Source: Gnetum montanum (taxonomy: Eukaryota > Streptophyta > Gnetopsida > Gnetales > Gnetaceae). Taken from it: a DNA stretch of 64,000 bases. The stretch is from positions 1,102,737 to 1,166,736 of the forward strand of contig MNCI01017497.1 of assembly GCA_015680685.1 (NCBI GenBank), given 5' to 3'. The notes under the pieces are model-generated. The model saw only the letters and a program-made list of their open reading frames with translations, was not told the DNA's origin and did no database searches. Positions 35,201 through 45,853 of this stretch are shown here, piece after piece. Position numbers and translations under genes: made by a program. How positions within the stretch are numbered: the first letter of the stretch is position 1; each line of letters begins with the position of its first letter.

Positions 35201-36896
35201 ACGAGGAAGACATTTCTGTCGATGAGGAGGACTCCCTTGCTGATGAGGAAAATGTTGGTGCCACAGAAAGAAGGGCCCCAACGAATATAGAAGAGGCTTG
35301 TGTCAACTAGGAAGGGACCTTTGCCGATGATCTCTTTGCTGAATGTAGTTTAGTGTCGAAGGAGCAGATGAATGCAGAGGGCACTGCCATGATGTTAAGT
35401 TAGCTAGAAGAAGGGAAGCTGCAACTTGATGCTGGTGAGTTTGACTCCATGTTTGATAGTTTGTCGATGGATGACCCCCCCGCTATCACCCTTGAGGGTT
35501 TTCTAGGTAGGAGCTTAACACTGTCATTTACTTTGCTCATCAGCTTTATTGTAGTCCTCTCGATCATAACTAACACATTTTGTTATGTAGCAGACACCAT
35601 CGTTGACACTACAGGACCTTCTTCGATCTGCCTGTGACCATGGGCTGAGACCCCTAATAAGTTTACCTTCATGCAGGGGGTGGTCAACGACATGATCGAC
35701 TATCTAAAGCGGATCGATCTAGAAGTGGGTAAGTGAAGTAGCTACGCTAGGCTTTTTAAACTGCTAAACTTTTGCTACACTAACTTGCTAAACCTTGCTA
35801 TGCTAAGTTGCTAAACTTTGCTACGTTAACTTGCTAAACTTTGCTACGCCAACTTGCTAAACTTTGCTATGCCACTGGGACTAATGCCTTTTTATGTGTG
35901 ATTAACAGCCTCTCGCTTCAAGTGGGACCCAAAACAAGTAGTCAAAGTCAATGTCATGCCTGCATTCCCACCAGAAGTGACCAAAGTACCTCATTGCATA
36001 TACGACGAAGCTAGCGAATGTACGTTGTACTTGGCACGCTCCCTGTGGGAGTGCAGGCATGTAAACGAAGACTTGTGGAAATGGGTCCAATAGCTTAAGA
36101 AGGAGAAGGCCAATCTGACCACCAAGGTGGGAGACCTCTGCTCCAGGAATGAGTTCCTTCTAGCCCAGGATACCAACGATGGCAGTTGGTGCACAACTGT
36201 CATTGATTATGCGAGATATTGGATGGTCGTGCGGTGCAACAACGAGGCCACACGTGAGATTATTGAGTAGCGTATGCAAATGGACTAGTTGACCCAGAAG
36301 AACCAGGATTGGAAAGATTATAGAGCAAGAGTTTATGAGTGGGGGAAATCCTAGAAAAACCATAAGCATATGTATAAACTGGAACGTTCCACCTACCGTA
36401 AATAGTACTGGGACACTTTTGTTAAGTTGTATGCTCATGAAGTGTTCCTGGATGTCATTAGCACTTATGGGCTTATGAAAATCTCATGCAACAAGTGACG
36501 ATTAGTGAATCCCTGAATTTAGAAGTGAGTTTCCTTGCGGATCAGACCGCCACTGCCTCCTTTTCTCTAAGGCCATCGAGATGGATAGCTATTGAAAAGG
36601 AGAAAGTTGCAGCAAACACTAACTTAAGAGACAGGCACTAGGTGGACATCACTGAAGAGGACTTCTAGCAATGCCTTGGGATTGACTTGGATCACATACT
36701 CCTTGAGACAAACATGGGGCCATCTTTGGTTAGTTACTTTCTTGCAGTGCAACAATTTATTTCATTTTAGCTTTTATTGTGACTCTAGCTGACTACTTCA
36801 TTTTCTATGATACATAATCCTGATGAAGAGGCAAGGCCCTCTAAGAGCAGGAACAATGATGCAGAGGAAGATGATGCAGAGGGAGATGATGCATGA
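32294..36896 (+). pseudogene. Antisense, intron-containing gene inside element I (unknown protein, decayed)
   Basis: Exons by eye: 32294-32415, 32601-32648, 33045-33494, 33588-33862, about 33980-34898, 35030-35506, 35591-35728, 35909-36728, and a last one ending at TGA 36894-36896. All introns start GT and end AG. Reading frame is kept across junctions 1-2, 2-3, 3-4, 5-6, 6-7 and 7-8; junction 4-5 and the last one are unresolved. The protein starts MMTPKRERKHLALVKVDEV. It has an aromatic-rich N-terminal half (VWFREGAWNFLQFLLHHF, LHRIQPPI at the end), an acidic Glu/Asp repeat region (35030-35310), then a Lys/Glu-rich coiled-coil-like part (WVQ.LKKEKANLTTKVGDL) and an acidic tail (AEEDDAEGDDA). 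About a dozen in-frame stops show that it is dead in this copy. I do not recognise a family. Extra ORFs in antisense are reported for Tat elements, but usually not with many introns. Confidence 0.7.
35729..35908 (+). repeat. Intron 7 of the antisense gene, with short tandem repeats
   Basis: Between GTAAGT and TTAACAG, a unit like AACTTGCTAAACTTTGCTACG is repeated about five times. The GCTACG(C)TA word is the same as in the LTR U3 of this element. Confidence 0.7.
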
Positions 36897-37044
36897 CAGC
36901 GATGGATCCTATTTGTATTTTTGAAAGACTATTGCAAACATTATTTAATTGAGACATTGAATGGAAAATGAATTATGACAAGATTCGTTTTATTCTAGCT
37001 TATGTATTATCTATGTTATCTATTTTTATCTTTTTTGTCGTCTT

Positions 37045-37425
37045 AGTTTTAGGCCATTTCAGGTTGTCGCTAGTTTTAGGCCATTTCGGGCCATCGTGTA
37101 AATGCAGGGTAAAGAATTTTGCCAGTTCTAGGCCTTAGTAGGCTGTGGGATGATGCAGACAGAAAATTTTGCCAGTTTTAGGCCTTAGCGGGCAGGGACA
37201 TAATGTAAACAGAAAATTTTGCTAATTTTAGACCTTAGCGAGCTAGGACGTAATGTAAACGGAAAATTTTGCCAGTTTTAGGCCTTAACGGACTGGGACG
37301 TAATGGAAACAAAAAATTTTGCCAGTTTTAGACCTTAGTGGGCTGTAGTGGTGTAATGTAAATGAAGGATTTTGCCAGTTTTAGGCCTTAGTGGGCCATG
37401 ACGTAATGTAAACGGACAATATGCG
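37045..37425. repeat. Tandem array 3 of element I
   Basis: Eight units of about 50 bp beginning AGTTTTAGGCCTTAGCGGGC and ending GTAAACGGAAAATTTTGCC. It begins 150 bp after the stop codon of the antisense gene and ends shortly before the protease region. Confidence 0.9.
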
Positions 37426-37563
37426 ATCGGTTTAAAGAAATAAATTTTGGCACATAGCGTAGATAAATGAATGTGAAGCAAACAAGAAATAAATGTACAA
37501 CGAATGTTAACCAAGTAGGAAGCAGTGGAGTTGCTACATTATACGCAACTGCTTTTTGACTCA

Positions 37564-38330
37564 TCATGGATTTGGTGAGACGTAAGGCCGAGAGGCTTTA
37601 CTGCGGCATTCTTCTACATCGTCATCTTCCACTTGAAAAGGCAACTCAGCCCATGCAATTTCATTTTCTGAGCCGGCATGTTGGGCCGGCTCTTTCGTCA
37701 AATAATTAGTGTTGATGGAGATAGATGCCTTGTTTTCAAAGGTTATGACCTCTGAACCTTGCTCCATATCTATGTTGTTTATTGCTTGTGTTGCCACCTC
37801 ATCACTGTGGATCATCACCTCCCTGCTTGCGTAGGGTAGATGGATTTTCTGATGTATGGGCAAAGAGATGGCCCTAAGTTGGAATAGCCAAGACCTCCCA
37901 CAATAAACCCGAGCATCTCTTCCACCACAATAAAATTTGCATTTGTGGGAAACTAGTCCCCTGCCACAAAGTCGATGTCAACAGTTCCTTTCACCATGAC
38001 TCGTGCCCCGTTGAATGACTTCAAACATGATGTTTTCATGGGTTTTATTTGGTCTACCAAACCTAGTTTATCCACAATGGGGAATGGGATGACGTTTGTA
38101 GCAGCCCCGTCATCAATGTGTACCCTTCGGATCTTATGTTGGCCGACCTGAATTGTGATGAATAGAGGTGCTGTAGTCACCTGACAATTTTCAGGATCTT
38201 CCCTAATGGGTTTGTAATAGAATGTCAATTGGGATGGCTGCAGTTCTCCAGGCGTAGAAGGAAGCATAAACGAGTGAATTGCTTTCTCTTCTGCTGGCAT
38301 GTTCTCATCAACTGGTATTGCCATTAACAT
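37564..38330 (-). pseudogene. Element I aspartic protease and downstream spacer
   Basis: The open frame 38330-37953 holds FYYKPIREDPENCQ, APLFITIQVG, then IDDGAATNVIPFPIVDKLG. The catalytic motif is D-D-G-A, a variant of the usual D-S/T-G, with the family's following hydrophobic turn. A second open frame, 37863-37564, continues the polyprotein (acidic, QVEDDDVEECRSKASRPYV) and ends close to array 3. It would mature the Gag-Pol polyprotein. Confidence 0.75.
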
Positions 38331-38811
38331 GTGAACCAGATCCTCAAAATTGTGTTCGTTTATTTTAAAGCTTGTTTGACTTAAGTAAGAGTGCTTAAAA
38401 GGTCATGTCCACCTTCTTGTTGTTTACTACCCTTCTCCTATTCCATTTTTCTCAGGAAACGAATCTCCTAAGGAGGAACAATTTTAGGTTTGGGGTCAGA
38501 CCCTTTTGGGCGAGGTGGCGATGATCGTGTGTGCGTAGCAGCATTAGCTTTTGGTGACGAGGTAAACATAGATGCAGAGGACAAGGGAGTAGACATGGAA
38601 GGACCTAGGGTGGTACGTTCCATTGCCGCTTCGCCTGTCGAACGCTCTTCTCGTTTCCTTGGACGAGAAGGCTATGGTGTTGTCTTATGCAGGGCAGGGG
38701 CAGTTGAGTGGCTTGGCCCCCTAATGATGAATGGTGTTTGCGGTATTAGTATGGGTAGTGGTGTGGTCTTGTTTATAGAAGGTGCCAGGGTAGATGTCCG
38801 AGGAGGGACCC
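38331..38811 (-). other. Gag-protease linker of element I
   Basis: Decayed linker without a recognisable domain. A plus-strand open frame here (38490-38843) is a shadow of the minus-strand polyprotein. Confidence 0.5.
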
Positions 38812-40914
38812 TTAAGACGAATGGTTGTTGTGCCATTTTTTAGCCACTGTTAGTGTTGGTGCACTATGTTGAGGCACACAAACCACAAACAGTTGTTGAG
38901 ACGGTTTGGGATTGCTGTCCACGCTGATAGTGTTGATGATGTAGTCGGTGTTGTTGGTGTTAAGTGGGTCTGTGTAAACATGCATAGATTGATTCTTAGG
39001 ATGCATGAGGTTGCTTTCATCTAGAACCAACTTCCCTTGATCAATCATTCATTGAATGTCATCCTTTAATGCTAAACAGTAATTCGTGTCGTGACCACAT
39101 AGTTGGTGGTAGTCACAGAACCGTTCCAGCCTGAAATTCTTAGGAATTGGTGGCTCATTGGGCAAAGCTAATGAGGGGTTCCTAAGGAGCTCAAAGTACC
39201 ATTGATGCCTTTTGGCTACCTCCCCTAACATCCGCTTGTGTTGAATGTACCCCATCCCCAGTAATTGCTTCAGAAGTTCTGAAGGCTTGACGGTAGTGAG
39301 GTATATTTAGAGCGACCTTTACGCTCAAATTTAGGATTAGGTGGGTTGGATGCTTCAGGTGCCGATGTGGAGGGTTGAGTGGCATTGCCTAGGTTGGGCG
39401 TGGGGTTAGTTGACGTAGTGGCTACCTTTTTATTGTTCTTGTTGTTGGGCTTAGCTTCGTTTGCCACAGCGGCCACTATGGCTATTGTAGCCTTGCCCTT
39501 ATCTTTTTCCTTATTAATAAACATGTTCTTGTATGCAACATAGGCTAGATCTTTACTTGCCTCAGCTGCGTCTTGTATGCTCTTAGTCTGGGCAAAAGCC
39601 TGACTAAGAGTTTATGGAGTAAGGTAGTATAGTTTGGACTTAATGAAGTCATTCACTACACCCTTAAAGATGGCTAGCAGATGGGCCTCCATGATAAGCT
39701 CGTAGATCTCATTCAGGGTAGTGCTCCACCGCTGTATGAATTTTTGCACTGATTCCAGTGGATCTTGCTTTACGCTCATTAATTGATCTAGTGTAACTTC
39801 TGGTCTCAAGTTATACTTGAAACAAGTTACGAACTGAGTGAGCAACTCATCTAGGGTTGAGATAGAAGAGCGCGGGAGCATGCAGTACCAGTCCAAAGCT
39901 TTGCCTGCTAAAGACATAGCAAAGATGTAGATGATGGTATGCCACCATTGTTGTAGTAGAAGGGACTCAGATCTAAATGTTACAAGATGCACGTTGGGAT
40001 CACCCTCCCTATTGTATTTTGTAAAGTAGGGGAGTGGCATCCTAGGGGTAATGTTAGCATGGGGACTGCTGGGCTGATGGGATCATCATGGTAGAAATCC
40101 ATGACTTATACTGTGTCAGAACCGAAAAATTTTAGATGCTTAATTTCTTTAGTAAGGGTTTGGATAAGTTGGAATGCCTCGTCTAGACCCAGGGATGATG
40201 CAGATGGTTGTGGAGCTATAGGGGTAGCCATGATTGGTGGCATGGTAGGAGCAGTGACCTGGCTCATAGGTGGTGCCATTGGGAAGGCCCCTACGAAGGG
40301 TGTTGCTTGTGCTGTCCACCACCTAGTGGGTGGTGCTATTGGGGTAGCGATTGTTGGTGGTGCCATGGGGTATGTCATTTGCATGATCGAAGGTGCAGAC
40401 CACAGTCTTGCACTTGGTTGTACCATTTGCAGGACCTAGTACATTTGATGGTGAGTGTAGTGCAACATTTGTGAAGGTTGTGAAGCAAGGGGGAAGTGAA
40501 TGGGATCCACCACGTGGTTGGGGGTGGGCTAGCCACTAGCGGTGAAACATGTGTAGATGTTGGAATGGATGCAGAAACTATATGCAACTATGATGTAGGT
40601 ACTGTATGGACGTAAGGAAGGGTAGCTATGATTGAGGCATGGTACGATGTAGGAGTGGATTGGTGAATAGCCTGTGGGGGGATAGTGCCTAGAAACGAGA
40701 CGGAGGAATATGCATGTTGATATGTCGAGGGCATGGCATGGTTACCTATTGCCGATGAAACTGTGGTTTGGGATGGTATGGACATAATTATGAAGGAAGC
40801 ATTCGTAAAGAGTGGGTTTGACCAGAAAGAAGGGGTGGGAGGGATGATGGCAGGGTTAGTTTGACCTGCATCCTCGAACTGGGAATCCAGGTCCTCTTGC
40901 TCATCTTGAAACAC
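38812..40914 (-). pseudogene. Element I gag
   Basis: Read downwards: a Pro/Thr/Ser-rich N-terminal region (40914-40106) with repeated APPT/TPIAPPT motifs; the gag core (40040-39612: YFTKYNREGDPNVHLVTF, SLAGKALDWYCMLPRSSIST, DELLTQFVTCFKYN, SVKQDPLESVQKFIQRW); a Lys/Asn/Pro linker (39524-39270); and a zinc-finger-like motif of the Tat kind at about 39130-39065 (FCDYHQLCGHDTNYC followed by LKDDIQ). Frameshifts separate the pieces. It forms the particle shell and binds RNA. Confidence 0.85.
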
Positions 40915-41526
40915 CTCATCTTAGTGAGACGTTGTGTCTCACTGCTCCCTAGGCCTACTTGTTCATATCAATTGATCTAAGATCCACTGATACTTTTGCA
41001 TCATAGGAATGGAAACACCAAGAGTGGGAATAAATTCCCTTCGATTATGGTAAATGAACTCAAAGCTACATTTTTCTTCGAGTTCTTAGGCGTTTAAGGG
41101 CAGATTTGCTGGGACCTTAGTGCAGAGAAAATTGTAAAGCTTGGTCTGTTGTACAAAGCTCTCAGGTGATTAGTTTTGGATCCTGAGAGATCGACATGGC
41201 CCTTGTACCGGGCTAGGCAGTCGCTCGGCACCTGTGGTACCCTAAACTGAAAAAGGGACCTCAAGGTTTGAGGTAGCAATAGCAGTGGTTGAGGAAATCA
41301 TTTTCGTAAGGCTGAAAATGGTTTATGAGTAAGAAAAACAAAGACATCAAGAGGTGATCAGAGGCTTTTTATCCTGCAAGGTTCCAAAGGAACCATCGTT
41401 GCGACCAGCCTGTACCACACGATGCGTAAACAACCACAAGGGTGTCACATTTACGCTAATGAGCATTAGGGTACAGAGAGCATGTAGGACTACCTATGTG
41501 ACATAGAAAAGGCTCCAAAAGGCCCT
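40915..41526 (-). other. Leader of element I between PBS and gag
   Basis: About 600 bp without a convincing ORF. Ogre elements often have an extra ORF1 here; none is visible. Confidence 0.55.
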
Positions 41527-41544
41527 CCATCTAGCACCAAAAAA
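41527..41544 (-). other. Primer-binding site of element I
   Basis: The minus strand reads TGGTGCTAGATGGAGGGCC close to the LTR end at 41546. It has the TGG start and position of a PBS; I cannot name the tRNA. Confidence 0.55.
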
Positions 41545-41545
41545 C

Positions 41546-43046
41546 TGTGGTGACCGAAAACGTTGATGGATGGAAACACCAAAAGGTTGTCGAGAAAATA
41601 GTTTAACCTTGGATCCATGCTAGGGCCGTGCTAGATAAAATGGAAACGGGGCACCCTGAATGGTCTGGTCGATCAGACAGGGACTTAATCAGTATGACTT
41701 AACCTTATGTGAACGTTTTTTTGATTGTGAAATACATGAGGTAAAACTGATAATGAATAAATGCAGGAATGAAGGAAATAATGCCAAACAATGATAATAA
41801 TAAAGAAATAATTAGAATGAACTCAGGTAAGAAAATGCACTACCTCAAGGTTGAGGGTTCAATTCTTTGCCTTGTTTGAGAGATGTGCAACAAGTTATAC
41901 AATACCGGAAGCACACAAAGAATTCAAGGGTAATTAGAATGCTTAGAATGTACCAGCTATGCTCTTGAATGCGAAATTAGAAGCCAACACAAGACAATCA
42001 ACACAAAAAGCCAACCGCGAAAATGCCAACTCAAAGGTGCTAATGCCAAAAATGCCATCCCAAAATTGCCAACCCTTTGAGCATTGCTCGTTAGGGTATT
42101 TGTAGGGCCAAGAGCAGGTGAGAAATGAGGCCTAGATGCCACGTGTCCTAGACCCCATGAGATGCTGACGTGCCCATACTATGTAAATGTGCAAAATCCA
42201 TCATGAACTTGCTATGCTGCAACCATGTTGTCGAAACTAGAGATGCTAGAATTAGGTGTGCCAACAATGCAAGCGATGAATGAAGCACATTGAAGTAGCG
42301 TAGCCGCTTGCTATGCTGTGCTACACTATGTAGTGTAGCACATTGATGTAGTGTAGCTGCTTGCTACTCTGTGCTACGCTATGTAGCGTAGCACAACATA
42401 GCCACCAGTTTAAATAGAAAACTTGCGTTGGAGTCACTAGCTTTTGCTGAAAGTCTTGGTGCATGCTGGGCTAACCTTTGGAGCATTTTTATTGATGCGC
42501 ATCTTTGCCATGCTATGCTACGCTATGTAGCATAGCATAACATAGCAACCAATGTAACTTGCATTTTTGTCAAAACTGCGGGGTTTCACGAGAAAACTTT
42601 GCTTACTTTGCCCTTTCTACGCTATGCTATGATATATAGCGTAGCACCTTGTGTTGGCTGAATTTTGAATTTGGCTTACATGAATATTTTGCCAAACTTG
42701 TATTCGAACACTTGATTGATTTTTTGAAGGCTTGCTATGCTGCACAGCGTAGCAGACTTCTCCACTAGAAAACTTGCTAAACTATTTTGTCCATCTTAAA
42801 CACTATCGACGACTCCTAGCATAATTTCTGAGTAGACTAATAGCTGGGTGAATTGTCCAGGTGGGCAAGCTGGAGAGTCCATCGGGCCTGTCAGCTCTGG
42901 AGGTAGAAAACTTGCCGAACTGAATAGTCTAACCTCAGTGCCTACACTTCCTGCCAAACTATCATGAGGCTACACTTGTGGAAATGCTTGCCTCAGTTCC
43001 AAGACCCTAGTGAAGCGAAAGTGCCTCGAAATTTTATGGTGTTTCA
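41546..43046 (-). repeat. Element I 5' LTR
   Basis: The right LTR aligns with 24880-26342. It contains dense palindromes of TGCTACGCTA with TAGCGTAGCA (a perfect 10-bp pair at 42372-42393) between about 42200 and 42750. The TATA equivalent is decayed to CTACAAATA near 42098-42107. Confidence 0.9.
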
Positions 43047-43051
43047 GAGTT
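43047..43051. repeat. Target-site duplication GAGTT, right copy
   Basis: It matches 24875-24879 exactly, outside the CA end of element I. Confidence 0.9.
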
Positions 43052-43955
43052 CTTGAATAAATGTTTAAGTTGAAGTTAGTTCACAACTCTAAGATTGAAA
43101 ATAGAGTAATTAGCACCATGGTGAAACAAGGTCAAGAATAAATATCCACTAATATTACTTATTGTGTCCATGACTATGTTAGGCTGCTCATCTACGAGTT
43201 GGCCTGTCAAAGCATAGATCATGCCCACGTGTCTTGAGTTCTTGTATTGCACATTTCTCATGTTCTATTGGTTAGTAGTTAGAGCTCATCAAGTATTATT
43301 TCTAGCTGATCTATTGAGCCACTCCCATTATCGATATCCAGGTTTTCTACATGAATGAAAATTTGGACACTCATGCCTATAGTATCCAAGTTGTTCACAA
43401 GCAAAGCACTTGATCTCATTGTTAGAATGTTTTCTTTCTCTAGAGTTTTTAGTCTACTTATAGTAGGTTAACTCCTATTGTTACCAAATTCTTGTTTCTT
43501 CTTATTGTCCAAATACATACTCTACTCTCTTACCAATACCTTAGTACAAGTTGACTTATATTCATCAAAATAAAGGGAACCAAGGCTATTCAAATGGGTT
43601 TAATTAATCCATTTATGAAATGGTTGGTCATCGCTTCCTCACTATCTTAAATATGAGAAGAAACTTGCATGAACTAAAGAAACTATGCATCATACTTAGA
43701 AATTGAAAGGTCACCTTACTACAAATTGACAAGTTTCATAGCCTTAGTCCCAAATTTCTTGGATACATACCTTTCTTTAAACACTTTAATAGAGTTGATC
43801 AACTCCACCTCTATGTTTTTTCATCCTCTAGTAATTCTAACTTTTTACCATCAACAGTTGGCTACATCTTTAGGTTGATGAATAGCCAATTAAGTTTGTT
43901 GCATTGTAGTTGTTGGTAACAATTTGGGACTAGACCATCAATGTTTGAGGCCTTC
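43052..43955 (-). pseudogene. Chromovirus H: gag part
   Basis: The minus strand reads KKFGTKAMKLVNL, GDLSISKYDA, SEEAMTNHFINGLIKPI (gag core of Tekay/Del type), then a zinc knuckle at about 43363-43404, CFACEQLGYYRHEC, where the usual His is Tyr. It belongs with 21190-24874: the same element, cut in two by element I. It runs into the assembly gap. Confidence 0.7.
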
Positions 43956-44802
43956 NNNNNNNNNNNNNNNNNNNNNNNNNNNNNNNNNNNNNNNNNNNNN
44001 NNNNNNNNNNNNNNNNNNNNNNNNNNNNNNNNNNNNNNNNNNNNNNNNNNNNNNNNNNNNNNNNNNNNNNNNNNNNNNNNNNNNNNNNNNNNNNNNNNNN
44101 NNNNNNNNNNNNNNNNNNNNNNNNNNNNNNNNNNNNNNNNNNNNNNNNNNNNNNNNNNNNNNNNNNNNNNNNNNNNNNNNNNNNNNNNNNNNNNNNNNNN
44201 NNNNNNNNNNNNNNNNNNNNNNNNNNNNNNNNNNNNNNNNNNNNNNNNNNNNNNNNNNNNNNNNNNNNNNNNNNNNNNNNNNNNNNNNNNNNNNNNNNNN
44301 NNNNNNNNNNNNNNNNNNNNNNNNNNNNNNNNNNNNNNNNNNNNNNNNNNNNNNNNNNNNNNNNNNNNNNNNNNNNNNNNNNNNNNNNNNNNNNNNNNNN
44401 NNNNNNNNNNNNNNNNNNNNNNNNNNNNNNNNNNNNNNNNNNNNNNNNNNNNNNNNNNNNNNNNNNNNNNNNNNNNNNNNNNNNNNNNNNNNNNNNNNNN
44501 NNNNNNNNNNNNNNNNNNNNNNNNNNNNNNNNNNNNNNNNNNNNNNNNNNNNNNNNNNNNNNNNNNNNNNNNNNNNNNNNNNNNNNNNNNNNNNNNNNNN
44601 NNNNNNNNNNNNNNNNNNNNNNNNNNNNNNNNNNNNNNNNNNNNNNNNNNNNNNNNNNNNNNNNNNNNNNNNNNNNNNNNNNNNNNNNNNNNNNNNNNNN
44701 NNNNNNNNNNNNNNNNNNNNNNNNNNNNNNNNNNNNNNNNNNNNNNNNNNNNNNNNNNNNNNNNNNNNNNNNNNNNNNNNNNNNNNNNNNNNNNNNNNNN
44801 NN
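43956..44802. other. Assembly gap (847 N)
   Basis: The gap lies between the gag of chromovirus H and the copia LTR of element D. Open frames that span it are meaningless. Confidence 0.99.
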
Positions 44803-44816
44803 AGTTGTTTGAAAAT

Positions 44817-45796
44817 TATGGACCTTTTGGTATGTCAAAATGTTAAGAAAAATGGAAGACAAAGTTGTTTGTGTGTGTGTGTGTGTGTGTGAGTATATGA
44901 GTAATTGTTGTGTGTGTAGGATAAGAAAAATTGGATCAAGATAAGAAGGTTTGCATAAACACAAGGTTATGAACAAGAAATGAAGAATTGATCATGCAAA
45001 GGAATGTGAAGAAAGATGTATTCAAGAAATAGTAAACATCTTCATAGAATTGAAGGATGCATAGGCAAATATGTCTATACAAAACAACAAATGTCTTTCA
45101 TTAGGCAAAGATGTCTTTCCCTAGACAAAGATGTCTTCATAGAATGCAAGCAAATTTTAGAAAGACATCTTTCACCAAGCAAACACATCTTCCATGAATG
45201 AAGACCAAATGCAAAAAGACATCTCATCCATGAAGAAGACATCTTCCATGACTATTAGCTAACTGTTGCACAAGTTCCAAGATGGATTTGGAAATATGAT
45301 GAATATAAGAAGACATAATTCTCATTGGGAAATATGCAAGCTCTTGTACTATCATTGTGTAATCAATTCTCAATCATTATTGCTTCTCATTGTATTATTT
45401 TTTGTCTAGTGTAAAGTGTGCTATACCTCAAATTTCAAGGATTAGCAAAGTAAGTTGCATTTGGCTCTTGTAATTGTTATTATTTTTGTTTGCCTTGTGG
45501 GGTTGATGTGCTTTTTGCAAGAAGTCAACTTGCTTGAGCTTATAAGGATCTGATGGGATTGAGTGGTTGGTGTGGCATCATAACACTTTGGAGTGGGGAT
45601 TGTAGATTGTACAGGGTGTGGTACCCTTCGAACCACATGTGAGAGTAACAAATTCTAGAGGTGTGCTTGTGATTTACCCTCTAAATGTGGACTAACCAAG
45701 TTGGGAAACCACATTAAATATGGTGTGTGTGATTTGTTCAAAGAAACTAAATTTGGAAAACTTATTCATCCCCTCTTTTAAGTTCAATGATCCACA
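44817..45796 (+). repeat. Copia element D 5' LTR
   Basis: It starts near TGGACCTTTTGGTATGTC and ends GATCCACA. It aligns in inverse orientation with the minus-strand LTRs of E, F and G. It holds AGACATCT-type repeats (45010-45250), a TATA-like GAATATAAGAAG (near 45300) and a GT microsatellite. Confidence 0.8.
44868..44891. repeat. GT microsatellite
   Basis: About twelve GT repeats within LTR D; the other LTRs have only short GT runs here, so the tract has grown in this copy. Confidence 0.9.
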
Positions 45797-45798
45797 AT

Positions 45799-45811
45799 TA
45801 GTATCAGAGCC
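45799..45811 (+). other. Primer-binding site of copia element D
   Basis: TAGTATCAGAGCC differs from the initiator tRNA-Met site TGGTATCAGAGCC by one G-to-A change and lies two bases after the LTR. Confidence 0.85.
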
Positions 45812-45853
45812 TAGTATTCTTCTTTGTCATCATCAACTTCAAGAGTGAACAAT

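Larger units (their letters stand above)
24880..43046 (-). mobile_element. Element I: 18.2-kb Tat-lineage Ty3/gypsy retrotransposon with an antisense gene
   Basis: LTRs of 1463 and 1501 bp enclose about 15.2 kb. On the minus strand the order is PBS, gag, protease, a 6-kb interval, RT, RNase H, a second (archaeal-type) RNase H, integrase, tandem array, PPT. The second RNase H and the zinc-finger form (FCDYHQLCGHDTNYC) place it in the Tat/Ogre lineage. The interval between protease and RT holds a spliced gene on the + strand. The target-site duplication is perfect. LTRs are alike but differ at many bases. It split chromovirus H into two halves. Confidence 0.9.

Noticed and set aside
34060-36438. 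Minus-strand frames (34060-34296, 34337-34621, 35902-36090, 36160-36438)
   Set aside because: They overlap + strand exons of the antisense gene, which have frame continuity over introns, so these are shadows.
40101-40474. Plus-strand frames with Trp/Cys/Gly-rich repeats
   Set aside because: They are complementary to the Pro/Thr-rich gag N-terminus on the minus strand.
43924-44976. Open frames of 300-350 codons on both strands
   Set aside because: They consist almost only of unknown bases of the assembly gap.
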